A stretch of 20,456 nt of DNA from UBA11606 sp964513285 (GTDB taxonomy: Bacteria > Actinomycetota > Acidimicrobiia > Acidimicrobiales > Aldehydirespiratoraceae), in contig CAZEML010000058.1 in assembly GCA_964513285.1 (NCBI GenBank), forward strand, positions 1-20,456, given 5' to 3'. Numbering within the stretch: position 1 is the first letter of the stretch; each line of letters starts with the position of its first letter. Below are positions 1 through 6,384 of this stretch, one piece after another. The notes beneath the pieces were generated by a model. It made no database searches and was not told where the DNA came from. It saw only the letters and a program-made list of their open reading frames with translations. Made by a program: the position numbers and the translations under genes.

Positions 1-185
1 GGCCCGCCGCCGGCGCCGCGACGGCACTGGCCGACCTCACCGCCGCAGCCGCGAACGATCAGGACCGTGTGGACGACCTCGCCGAGGCCGCGCCCGCCGC
101 GGTGCTGGTGACGGTCCCGCTGCTCGACGACGACGTCCACGACCTCGTCGGCCTGCAGCGCATCGCCGATCTCTTGACGGCGTAG
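1..185 (+). CDS. C-terminal fragment of an unidentified protein (possibly ArsA-like P-loop ATPase)
   Basis: An open frame enters from the left edge (first full codon at base 3) and stops at TAG 183-185, giving about 60 C-terminal residues. It is Ala/Asp-rich and ends in a segment reading VPLLDDDVHDLVGLQRIADL. The 'DDVHDLxGLxRIAD' ending resembles the C-termini of actinobacterial ArsA-type anion-transporting ATPases as I remember them, but no P-loop or other catalytic motif lies inside the window, so the name is only a guess. It converges on the STAS gene across a 46-nt gap that holds a hairpin. Confidence 0.4.
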   Translation, partial: PAAGAATALADLTAAAANDQDRVDDLAEAAPAAVLVTVPLLDDDVHDLVGLQRIADLLTA

Positions 186-199
186 CGCGCCGATCCGGA

Positions 200-217
200 G
201 GTCGGGGTCACCCGATC
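200..217. terminator. Hairpin between convergent genes
   Basis: GGTCGGG, loop GTCA, CCCGATC forms a 7-bp stem with one G-U pair in the plus-strand transcript. Read on the minus strand it has one mismatch. It sits between the stop of the left partial gene and the stop of the STAS gene, where a shared terminator is expected. There is no T-tract, which is common in high-GC actinomycetes. Confidence 0.4.
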
Positions 218-231
218 CGGGCGGCGATCGG

Positions 232-582
232 TCAGCTCTGCGGTTCGTCGAGCGCGGCCACCGCGGCGGCCAGCTCTTCGCTCACCGGCACGATGCGATC
301 GAAGCCGGTGGTGTGCAGGAGGCGGGTGATGTTGGCACGGTCACAGAAGACGGCGATGGCGCCCTCGTTCTCGCGGACCTTGCGGATGCCGCCGATGAGC
401 GCGCCGAGGCCCGCCGAGTCCATGAACTGGACGCCGCCGAGGTTGACGATCAGGCGCGACTCCTCGCCGAGCTCGGCGAACGCCTCGCGGAACTGGGCGA
501 CGGAGTACGCGTCGAGCTCGCCTTCGGGGCAGAGCTGGACGAAGTCGGCCCCCTCGGCACGATCTACACGGATCTCAAGCAC
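232..582 (-). CDS. STAS-domain protein, anti-sigma factor antagonist-like
   Basis: This 116-residue protein is a single STAS domain of the SpoIIAA/RsbV type. These proteins bind a partner anti-sigma kinase and are controlled by phosphorylation of one serine. The signature is present: GELDAYSVAQF at residues 21-31, then FMDSAGLGALI at 53-63, with Ser56 as the predicted phosphorylation site. The frame continues open for about 190 codons upstream, through the receiver gene and the tRNA. I therefore chose the GTG at 582: homology begins there, and a TACCAT -10 element lies exactly 6 nt upstream, which suggests a leaderless mRNA. No kinase or sigma factor gene is visible nearby. It is divergent from the receiver-domain gene at 679, so the two may belong to one signalling circuit (inference). 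Confidence 0.87.
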   Translation of the reverse strand: MLEIRVDRAEGADFVQLCPEGELDAYSVAQFREAFAELGEESRLIVNLGGVQFMDSAGLGALIGGIRKVRENEGAIAVFCDRANITRLLHTTGFDRIVPVSEELAAAVAALDEPQS

Positions 583-588
583 GGGCGC

Positions 589-594
589 ATGGTA
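589..594 (-). promoter_or_regulatory. -10 element of the STAS gene, leaderless architecture
   Basis: TACCAT on the minus strand fits the actinobacterial TAnnnT -10. It is followed by 6 nt and then the GTG start, so transcription should begin at or next to the start codon. There is no Shine-Dalgarno sequence and no clear -35. The same hexamer serves the divergent receiver gene. Confidence 0.5.
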
Positions 595-665
595 ACGCCG
601 GTTTCGGCTCGGAGACACGCGCCCTGCCGATGACCCCGAACCGTGGGCGATCCAGGGACGGCGTG

Positions 666-671
666 TACCAT
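666..671 (+). promoter_or_regulatory. -10 element of the receiver gene, leaderless architecture
   Basis: TACCAT is followed by 7 nt and then GTG at 679. This mirrors the divergent promoter at 589-594. No ribosome-binding site or convincing -35 is visible. Confidence 0.5.
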
Positions 672-678
672 CCGTGCC

Positions 679-1059
679 GTGACGAACATCCTTCTCGCCA
701 CCGATTCCGACGCCCTCGCCGACGAGGTCGAAGCGGCCGTCGCCGGCACCCATCTGCTCCATCGCGTCCGGGCCGGTGTCGATGTCGTCCCCGCCATCGG
801 CGAGGTCGATCCGGCCCTCGTGTTGCTCGACCTCCAGATCGGGAACATGGGTGGGGTCGCCGCGTGCTTGGCGGTCCGCCAGCGAGAAGAGATGGGTGAT
901 CTCGACGAACGCCCGGTCCTGTTGTTGCTCGACCGCGACGTCGATCTGTTCCTGGCGAACGAGGCCCGCGCCGACGGCCACCTCGTGAAGCCGCTCGACG
1001 CCTTCGCCATCATGCGCGCCGTCGAATCCGCGATTTCCCAGGAGCCGTCGTCGGCCTGA
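679..1059 (+). CDS. Stand-alone response-regulator receiver-like protein
   Basis: The product has 126 residues and is a receiver (CheY-like) domain with no output domain. Asp9 and Asp11 lie after the first beta strand, the predicted phospho-acceptor is Asp51 in VLLDLQIGNMGG, and the switch Lys-Pro is at 104-105 in GHLVKPLD. One feature is atypical: the conserved Thr/Ser that follows strand 4 is Asp85 (VLLLLDRD), so signalling geometry may differ from CheY. The GTG at 679 was chosen over the upstream GTG at 643 because the fold starts there and because of the -10 element 7 nt away. It would act in the cytoplasm through protein-protein contacts. The divergent STAS gene is a plausible partner, but no histidine kinase is seen. 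Confidence 0.82.
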   Translation: MTNILLATDSDALADEVEAAVAGTHLLHRVRAGVDVVPAIGEVDPALVLLDLQIGNMGGVAACLAVRQREEMGDLDERPVLLLLDRDVDLFLANEARADGHLVKPLDAFAIMRAVESAISQEPSSA

Positions 1060-1064
1060 GCCGA

Positions 1065-1070
1065 TACCCT
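1065..1070 (+). promoter_or_regulatory. Possible -10 element for tRNA-Pro
   Basis: TACCCT (TAnnnT) lies 14 nt before the tRNA 5' end, which would give a short 5' leader. No clear -35 is visible, so this is a weak call. Confidence 0.3.
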
Positions 1071-1084
1071 TCCCAGTCGCACCA

Positions 1085-1161
1085 CGGGCAGTGGCGCAGG
1101 TTGGTAGCGCGCCTCGTTCGGGACGAGGAGGTCGTGGGTTCAAATCCCGCCTGCCCGACCA
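1085..1161 (+). tRNA. tRNA-Pro (anticodon CGG)
   Basis: A full cloverleaf can be folded by eye. The acceptor stem is CGGGCAG / CTGCCCG. The D-loop contains AGGTTGGTAG. The anticodon stem is CCTCG / CGAGG with loop TTCGGGA, placing anticodon CGG at 1119-1121 with G at position 37, as is usual for tRNA-Pro. The T-arm is GTGGG-TTCAAAT-CCCGC. The 3' end is ACCA, so CCA is encoded. The length is 77 nt. It reads CCG codons, which are frequent in this GC-rich window. Confidence 0.96.
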
Positions 1162-1177
1162 AGTAGGTCAGTTCGAG

Positions 1178-1211
1178 ACCCGGGACTCCGTGTCCCGGGT
1201 TTCGACGTTTT
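1178..1211 (+). terminator. Rho-independent terminator after tRNA-Pro
   Basis: ACCCGGGAC, loop TCCGT, GTCCCGGGT forms a perfect 9-bp stem. It begins 17 nt after the tRNA and is followed by a T-rich stretch (TTCGACGTTTT). Confidence 0.8.
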
Positions 1212-1428
1212 CGACCAGCCCACTCGTCGATGCCTGCGTCGACGCTGGTCGCGGGAACGACCAACCCGACCGAGCCCAATGGACGAGCCGCCTTCGGTCC
1301 ACTCATGGCCGGGCGCGCCGTCGACCCCAACGTCACCGGGATCGCGACCGAGTGACCGTTCTTCAGTGTGCGGATCCAGCTAACTCGCCGCACGGAGTGG
1401 TCGATAGGGGAGCGGGAGAAATGACGGC
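1212..1428. other. Intergenic region between tRNA terminator and glycosyltransferase gene
   Basis: I see no coding signal in this 217-nt gap. It holds one spaced inverted repeat, GTGCGG (1368-1373) / CCGCAC (1388-1393), about 35 nt before the next start codon, which could be an operator. No convincing promoter and no copy of the tRNA 3' end was found here. Confidence 0.35.
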
Positions 1429-2709
1429 ATGTCGCTTGCAACCGAACACCGACTCGCGTCGCCGAACGCCGGTGCGACCACCACAGACAGGACCCCGCTC
1501 GCGACGAGCGTCCTCTGTGGCACCGTTGCGCTCGCGTGGTACCTCATGGGATCGGGGCGAAGCTACGTCTACGACGAGAGCGTCACGATTGGGTTCTTCG
1601 TGGACGCCGGATGGCTCGAGCCTTTCACGTCGCAGCGGGTAGCGAACAATCACCCCCTCTTCTCCTTTCTGAGCCAGCTCGTCTGGCGCGCAGGCGGCAC
1701 GACTGAAACGTGGATGCGGCTGCTCCCGGCAGCATTCGCCGCGGCGTCAGTGACAACGATCGCCTGGTGGGGCACGAAGCGCTACGGCGTCCGCTCTGGC
1801 CTGATCGCAGCCCTCGTACTTGGTGCCAATCCGTTGTTCGTCCACTACGCCCGCCTTGCCCGGGGCTACAGCCTCCTCCTGCTCTGCGCGCTCGCTTCGT
1901 CGATTCTCCTCCAACGACTTGTCGAGGACAGCGGGGAGGCAGGTCGCCGAAGCCGCGAGCTCGCCTATGTGACGTTCGCTGCGGCTGGTTTGGCAACCCA
2001 TCTCTACATGCTGCTCGTGCTCGCCGCGCACCTCGGGCTGGTGCTCGCGAGAAGCCAGTGGTCGCTCCGGTGGGTGATTCGATGGGTTGCGGTCGGAGCG
2101 TTGGCGGCGCTGGCCTACGTCGGCTCGCTTCCTGAGCGGCGACCTGGTGAGTTCCGCCCACGCTTTCCGCTGGAAACCACGTTCGAGGTTCTCGGAGGGA
2201 CGGTGATTTCCGCGATCGTGTTCGGGGCAATCCTGGCCGCAGCGGCTCGTGCGCATCGAGCAGACCTGCTGTCTGCACTCCTTCCGGCCGGGCTCTTCGT
2301 CGTGATCTGGACGGTCTTGACCCCGTTCGACCTGTACCCACGCTTCTTCGTCATTGCGGTTCCCGCCGTCGCGTTCGCCGCCGCATGGGCGGTCGGTCGC
2401 GCACCAGCGGCGGCCCTTCCGGTCCTGGTGGCGGCAGCGGTGTCACTACCAGTCGGCACACCCGCCGACAGCGGTATTCGCTCGACGGCCAGCGTCCTCA
2501 CTGACGTTGTGTCCGATGGTGGTGTGGCGTGCGCAGTCGGCAGCGAGGCGCTGACGGCGTATCTCCGCGACATCCCGGAGTTCACGCCGGAGCTTGACTG
2601 CGACGTGATCGCGGCAGTCGGCTCGTGGGAGCCGGCCGGACTGCGCGACGCCCGCCAGACTCTGAACATCGCCCGCCACATTGGACAGGTCGAGATCTTC
2701 GGGACCTAG
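1429..2709 (+). CDS. GT-C fold membrane glycosyltransferase (GT39/ArnT-PMT-like)
   Basis: This is a 426-residue polytopic membrane protein with roughly ten hydrophobic segments. A short N-terminal cytoplasmic stretch is followed by the first helix, then RSYVYDESVTIGFF, which places an Asp49-Glu50 pair in the first extracytoplasmic loop. That is the usual position of the catalytic acidic pair in GT-C enzymes that take polyprenyl-phosphate sugars. The long central hydrophobic region (HPLFSFLSQLVW, NPLFVHYARLARGYSLLLL) is typical of PMT_2/ArnT-like proteins, which transfer a sugar to lipid, glycan or protein on the outer membrane face. The C-terminal 70 residues form a soluble tail. A GGAG at 1415-1418, 10 nt upstream, supports the ATG at 1429. 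The gene stands alone between a tRNA terminator and a decayed gene, and its codons are visibly less GC-rich than its neighbours, which suggests acquisition. Donor and acceptor cannot be predicted. Confidence 0.75.
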   Translation: MSLATEHRLASPNAGATTTDRTPLATSVLCGTVALAWYLMGSGRSYVYDESVTIGFFVDAGWLEPFTSQRVANNHPLFSFLSQLVWRAGGTTETWMRLLPAAFAAASVTTIAWWGTKRYGVRSGLIAALVLGANPLFVHYARLARGYSLLLLCALASSILLQRLVEDSGEAGRRSRELAYVTFAAAGLATHLYMLLVLAAHLGLVLARSQWSLRWVIRWVAVGALAALAYVGSLPERRPGEFRPRFPLETTFEVLGGTVISAIVFGAILAAAARAHRADLLSALLPAGLFVVIWTVLTPFDLYPRFFVIAVPAVAFAAAWAVGRAPAAALPVLVAAAVSLPVGTPADSGIRSTASVLTDVVSDGGVACAVGSEALTAYLRDIPEFTPELDCDVIAAVGSWEPAGLRDARQTLNIARHIGQVEIFGT

Positions 2710-2770
2710 TGCAACCAAACGAACGAGCGGCGACCGACGGACCTCCATCGGCCCACCCCGCTGCTGCCTT

Positions 2771-2789
2771 GCGCTCGGACGCCGAGCGC
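2771..2789 (+). terminator. Hairpin downstream of the glycosyltransferase gene
   Basis: GCGCTCGG, loop ACG, CCGAGCGC is a perfect 8-bp stem located 62 nt after the stop, in the gap between convergent genes. There is no T-tract, so its use as a terminator is plausible rather than shown. Confidence 0.45.
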
Positions 2790-2984
2790 GCTGCTGCGGA
2801 GACCGAGGTGGAGCCGTCCCCCGGCGGCTTCGGTGTGAACCGCCGCGGGCCCGCTCTGGCTCAGATCGTGGGGTACTCCACCGGCGGGACGGTGGTGGTC
2901 GGCGGCGTGGGGGAGGCGGTGGGAGGGGCGGGCGTCGTCGGGGGCTGCGTGGTCGGCGGGGCCGTCGTGGTGGGCGCGGCCGTG

Positions 2985-3140
2985 GTGGTCGGAGGCTGCG
3001 TCGTCGGCGGCACGGTCGTCGTGGTCGTGGTGGTCGTGGTTGTTGTTGTGGTCGGAGGCCGGGTGGCGACCACCACGGTCGTCGTCGGCGGGATGGCGGT
3101 CGTCGTCGTGATCGTGGTGCTGGTGGTGGTCGTCGCCTCG
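2985..3140 (-). repeat. Low-complexity ACC/ACG-rich tract encoding the Thr-rich tail
   Basis: On the plus strand the region is built of GTG, GTC and GTT triplets. On the minus strand these read as runs of Thr (one of 13 consecutive Thr) broken by Pro and Val. Such tracts expand and contract by slippage and are typical of exported Thr/Pro linkers. Confidence 0.7.
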
Positions 3141-3198
3141 ACGACCCGTTCGACGACGGGCACCGGCTGTCCGTCGGCCTCCGAGATCGCCGGTCCGG

Positions 3199-3972
3199 TC
3201 ACCGCCGCCACCGACAGCGCGGCGGCGCCGGCGGCGGTCGACCGGCCGTGACGTTGGCGCCGGTGGCGACTCGCGGGATCAGGGCCCAGAGGTGGGCGGG
3301 GAGCTCGACGAGCGCGCCGAGCGGACCGAGCCCGAAGGGACGGTGTTCGATTCCCGCGTTGAGGAACGCCCGGACGACGTGGGGATCGAACTGGGACCCC
3401 GCGTGGTCGACGAGCTCCTGGCGAGCCTCGGCCGGGGACCGGCGGCGCTGATAGCTGCGCCGTGCCGTCATCGCGTCATAGGCGTCGGCGACCGCCACGA
3501 TCCGTCCGGCCAGGGAGATCTCGGTGCCGCGCGCCCCGGCGGGGTAGCCGGTGCCGTCCCATCGCTTGTGATGATCGGTGGCCGCGCCGACCCACTCGCC
3601 GGGCCACCCAGCGACCGGGGCGAGCCGTCGCTCCGCGTGACGGGGGTGGAGCTGGACGATCGAGCGTTCCTCGGGGGTGAGCGCCCCCCGCTTGTGCACG
3701 ATGTGGTCGGGCACACCGAGCATGCCGACGTCGTGGAGGAGCGTGGCCCAGCGGAGCTTCTTGCGATCGTCGGGGGCGAGGCCGAGCTCCTCGGCGATCA
3801 GTTCGACATAGCCCCGGACCCGGTCGCCGTGCCCGAGGGAGCGGCCCTCGTTCTGGGTGACCTCGGCGAGGAGCCCGGCGAGCACCTTGGCCGTCCGAGC
3901 GGCCTCGGTGTCGTCGGGCGAGAAGTCGCTCTCGAGTGCTTCGCTCCGGCCGGCGTCGAGCGCGACGCGCAT
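3199..3972 (-). CDS. HD-GYP domain segment, the intact part of the broken gene
   Basis: From the ATG at 3972 this frame is open for 257 residues and covers the whole phosphodiesterase domain. Predicted metal-site residues are His48, the HD pair His80-Asp81, His109, His134-His135 and Asp163, and the GYP motif is at residues 142-144 (RWDGTGYPAG). Two motif positions deviate from consensus: HDxGK reads HDVGM, and HHE reads HHK. The ATG may only be an internal Met of the ancestral gene (…PSR|MRVALDAG), so independent translation is uncertain. The last ~20 residues (PPPAPPRCRWRR) are out of frame relative to the ancestral C-terminus. Confidence 0.55.
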   Translation of the reverse strand: MRVALDAGRSEALESDFSPDDTEAARTAKVLAGLLAEVTQNEGRSLGHGDRVRGYVELIAEELGLAPDDRKKLRWATLLHDVGMLGVPDHIVHKRGALTPEERSIVQLHPRHAERRLAPVAGWPGEWVGAATDHHKRWDGTGYPAGARGTEISLAGRIVAVADAYDAMTARRSYQRRRSPAEARQELVDHAGSQFDPHVVRAFLNAGIEHRPFGLGPLGALVELPAHLWALIPRVATGANVTAGRPPPAPPRCRWRR

Positions 3973-4346
3973 CGGGAGGGTGCAGCGTCGGGGAAGGTCA
4001 ACGAGACGCCGAGGAGGGTGGGCAGCGAGCTGAATCGGCCGAGCAGCCGACGGGTGACCTCGAAGAGGAGCATCGACAAGCCGATGAGACTGACGATCTA
4101 CGCGATCGTGGGCTGCCACCCGTCCGGGCGGGGCACGATGATGACGGCGGCCCGCACGACCAACCAGCTGACGAACAGCGGTACGAGGACCATCACGAGG
4201 CGCAACAGCCAGGCGAGAACCGGTTGGGCGCGCCATTCGTCCGCGGCGTGATCGAAGTCGGCGGGCCGGATCGGCTCGAGTGGGTTCGTGCGCTGGGTCA
4301 CCACCTTCTCCATCGGCGTCCGGCGGCGTGACCTGAGCCTGAGGGG

Positions 4347-4382
4347 TTGCCGGCGGGCCCATTCATCGTTTATCGTCGATGA
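4347..4382 (+). promoter_or_regulatory. Promoter and candidate operator of the arsR-type gene
   Basis: -35 TTGCCG (4347-4352), 18-nt spacer, -10 TATCGT (4371-4376), then 9 nt to the ATG. A perfect inverted repeat, TCATCG (4363-4368) / CGATGA (4377-4382) with 8 nt between, brackets the -10. A bound ArsR-family dimer there would block RNA polymerase, so autorepression is likely (inference). Confidence 0.5.
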
Positions 4383-4385
4383 TGC

Positions 4386-4703
4386 ATGAAAGTACTCTCT
4401 CCGACCGATGCCGATGAGTACGCCTCCTGGTTCCGATGCCTGGCCGACGGCACCCGCCTCCGCGTCCTGTCGGTCGTGGCGGCGGCCGATGATCCGATCA
4501 CGGTCGGCGAGATCGTCGAACGGATCGGCAAGAGCCAGTCGACGGTCTCCCGCCACCTGCAGGTGCTCGCCGCCGAGCGATTCGTCTTCATGGAACCCGA
4601 CGGCGTCCGCACCCTCGTCCGCGTCAACCGCAGCTGCATGACCGCACTCCCCGACGCCGCCGCCGCGGTGATGGGCGTCGCACCCGACCGGACCAGCCGG
4701 TGA
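4386..4703 (+). CDS. ArsR/SmtB-family transcriptional regulator
   Basis: This 105-residue winged-helix protein has the ArsR-family layout: CLADGTRLRVLSVVAA (18-33), the recognition region ITVGEIVERIGKSQSTVSRHLQVLAAE (38-64), and a beta wing (MEPDGVRTLVRVN). The classic ELCVCDL arsenic motif in the DNA-binding helix is absent. The only cysteines are Cys18 and Cys84, so any thiophilic sensing must use a different site or none. The ATG at 4386 follows the predicted -10 by 9 nt, giving a very short or absent leader. The permease gene follows after 13 nt, so the two form an operon, and the regulator probably controls the permease and itself. Confidence 0.88.
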   Translation: MKVLSPTDADEYASWFRCLADGTRLRVLSVVAAADDPITVGEIVERIGKSQSTVSRHLQVLAAERFVFMEPDGVRTLVRVNRSCMTALPDAAAAVMGVAPDRTSR

Positions 4704-4716
4704 CCCGGGATCGCTG

Positions 4717-5649
4717 ATGCGCGGCACCGCCATCCTGGTCGTCGAACTGCTGATCCTCTTCGTCAGCGTCTCGTTCCTCGTCGAGATCCTGCAGCGCCGC
4801 CTCGGCCCCGAGCAGCTCCGTCGGTGGATCGGCGGACGGCCGCCGGTCGCCGCCCTGAAGGGCATCGCGATCGGGTTCGTCACCCCCTTCTGCACCTATT
4901 CGGCGGTCCCGCTGCTCGTCGGACTCCGGCGAGCCGGCGTGCCACCGGCAGGCTACATCGCCTTCATCGCCGCCGCGCCCGTCCTCGACCCGATCCTGTT
5001 CGGTGCGCTGTGGATCATCACCGGATCGACGGTGGCGGTCATCTACGCGGCGGTCACGTTCACGGCCGCGATGGCGCTCGCCCTCGTCGCCCAACGCATC
5101 GGTGTCGAGCGCCACCTCCGGCCGATCGACGCACCGGTGACCGCCGGTGCAGGCGGGGTCGCGGCCAGAGCCGACGAACCCGACGGGTGTGCGGCCTCGT
5201 GCTCCTCCGAGGAGCGGCTTCCATGGCAGGGCTGGCGGCCCGAGGCGCGGGCCGCGCTCCGTGGATCGGGAAGCCTGCTCCGCTCGTTCGGGCCGCTGAT
5301 GGCCGTCGGCATCGCGATCGGGCTCGCGATCGAGGCGTTCGTCTCACCCGAGATCGCCGCCGACCTCACCACCGGAGCGCCGTGGCTGTCGATCCCGATC
5401 GCATCCGCACTCGGCACGCCGCTCTACTTCAGCACCGAACTGTTCGTCCCGATCGCCCACTCGCTCGAAGGAGCCGGCGTCGGGGTCGGCGCGATCGTCG
5501 CCCTCACGATCTCCGGTGCCGGAGCCAACCTGCCCGAGTTCGTGGTGCTCTCCCGCATGGCCCGACCCGCGGCGGTGAGCGTTTTCTTCGGGTTCGTCTT
5601 CGCGGTCGCGATCGCAGGCGGGACGCTCGCCCACCTCGTCGCCGGCTGA
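4717..5649 (+). CDS. ArsP-like permease (PF03773 / DUF318 family)
   Basis: This 310-residue membrane protein has two blocks of four or so helices around a central cytoplasmic-type loop (about residues 131-190). The diagnostic motif TPFCTYSAVPLLVGLRRAG occupies residues 56-74, and a second conserved part reads GTPLYFSTELFVPIAHSL. Family members include ArsP, which exports trivalent organoarsenicals, although many homologues are uncharacterised. Cys59 sits in the first motif, and Cys158 and Cys162 (CAASC) lie in the loop, so a thiol-coordinated substrate is possible. The coupling to an ArsR-type regulator 13 nt upstream supports metalloid or metal efflux. No arsenate reductase or methyltransferase gene is adjacent, so the substrate is inferred. 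Confidence 0.8.
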   Translation: MRGTAILVVELLILFVSVSFLVEILQRRLGPEQLRRWIGGRPPVAALKGIAIGFVTPFCTYSAVPLLVGLRRAGVPPAGYIAFIAAAPVLDPILFGALWIITGSTVAVIYAAVTFTAAMALALVAQRIGVERHLRPIDAPVTAGAGGVAARADEPDGCAASCSSEERLPWQGWRPEARAALRGSGSLLRSFGPLMAVGIAIGLAIEAFVSPEIAADLTTGAPWLSIPIASALGTPLYFSTELFVPIAHSLEGAGVGVGAIVALTISGAGANLPEFVVLSRMARPAAVSVFFGFVFAVAIAGGTLAHLVAG

Positions 5650-5696
5650 AATCACCGAAAGGCCCCTGGGGACGGGTGGCTCGGTCGGCAGGGGTT

Positions 5697-5702
5697 TAGC
5701 CT
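5697..5702 (+). promoter_or_regulatory. -10 element of the DedA gene, leaderless architecture
   Basis: TAGCCT (TAnnnT) is followed by 7 nt and the ATG at 5710. No Shine-Dalgarno sequence is present, and no clear -35. Confidence 0.45.
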
Positions 5703-5709
5703 GCCTCCC

Positions 5710-6378
5710 ATGACCCGTCCCCCCGGGCTTGCTCAGACCGAAGTCGCCGTGGGCGACCTCGACGGCGTCGCGGGCTGGATCGCGGACCTCATCGAGACCC
5801 TCGGCCCCATCGGTGTGGGAACCGCGGTCTTCTTGGAGGTGCTGTTCCCACCGATCCCGAGTGAGGCGGTACTGCCCGCCGCCGGCTACCTGAGCGCGGT
5901 CGGCGACCTCGGGTTCTGGTCGACCCTTGCCTGGGCGACCTTCGGCTCGGTTCTCGGGTCACTCATCATGTACCGCGTCGGCGCGGTGATCGGCGAGGAA
6001 CGCCTCGACCGGCTCGCGGTCAAGATCCCCCTCGTGAACCAGGCCGACGTCGAGGCGGCCTGGGGGGCATTCCACAAGTGGCGCGGCTGGGCGGTCTTGA
6101 TCGGGCGGATGTTGCCCGGAGTGCGCGCCTTCATCTCCATCCCAGCCGGGGCCACCCGCATGCAGCTGTGGCGGTTCGTCGTCTTGACCACGATCGGCTC
6201 CGCGGGCTGGAACATCACGTTGATGGGTCTCGGCTGGTTGTTCGGCGACCGGTTCGGCACGACCCAGACGGTGTCGACCTGGCTGAACATCGGCCTCTTG
6301 GCGCTCGTGCTCGTGCCGACCGTGGTCTTCGTGAACAAGCGCCGAAAGGCCAGGCGAGACGCGCCCGCCGCGCGCTGA
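5710..6378 (+). CDS. DedA-family membrane protein
   Basis: The product has 222 residues and belongs to the DedA/VTT family, whose members act as lipid (for example undecaprenyl-phosphate) flippases or support membrane potential and drug tolerance. Seen here: FLEVLFPPIPSEAVLPAAGYL at about 41-61, an amphipathic re-entrant segment with conserved acidic residues, and GRMLPGVRAFISIPAG around 136-151, with the Arg residues typical of the second re-entrant loop. A Lys/Arg-rich cytoplasmic C-terminus follows (NKRRKARRD). The ATG at 5710 is supported by the -10 element 7 nt upstream. It is separated from the permease gene by 60 nt with its own promoter. Its end nearly touches the convergent DUF664 gene. 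Confidence 0.9.
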   Translation: MTRPPGLAQTEVAVGDLDGVAGWIADLIETLGPIGVGTAVFLEVLFPPIPSEAVLPAAGYLSAVGDLGFWSTLAWATFGSVLGSLIMYRVGAVIGEERLDRLAVKIPLVNQADVEAAWGAFHKWRGWAVLIGRMLPGVRAFISIPAGATRMQLWRFVVLTTIGSAGWNITLMGLGWLFGDRFGTTQTVSTWLNIGLLALVLVPTVVFVNKRRKARRDAPAAR

Positions 6379-6384
6379 CCTGCG

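Larger units (their letters stand above)
2861..4313 (-). pseudogene. Broken membrane-anchored HD-GYP protein with Thr/Pro-rich tail
   Basis: Read with three corrections, this is one gene of about 484 codons. The N-terminus from ATG 4313 starts MEKVVTQRTNPLEP and has a first membrane helix at about residues 31-60. The frame then meets TAG (4098-4100) but continues in the same frame with a second helix (IVSLIGLSMLLFEV) up to FPDAAPSR. There a 1-nt loss near 3971-3977 shifts into the HD-GYP frame. A second shift near 3228-3240 separates the HD-GYP part from a hydrophobic segment (AAGAAALSVAAVTG) and a tail dominated by Thr and Pro, ending at 2861. HD-GYP proteins hydrolyse cyclic di-GMP, and the layout suggests membrane anchoring with an exported, possibly glycosylated tail. 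The three lesions point to a pseudogene or to sequence errors. It is divergent from the ArsR gene. Confidence 0.75.

Noticed and set aside
1010..1441. Minus-strand frame across the tRNA containing a GQAGFEPTTSSSRTRRATNL-type peptide
   Set aside because: This is the well-known spurious translation of a tRNA gene's complementary strand.
1085..2860. tRNA-flanked genomic island with att duplication
   Set aside because: No second copy of the tRNA 3' end and no integrase or recombinase were found in the window.
2880..3140. Triplet repeats that resemble a CRISPR or minisatellite array
   Set aside because: There are no unique spacers or fixed-length repeats; the pattern is the codon repetition of a Thr-rich tail.
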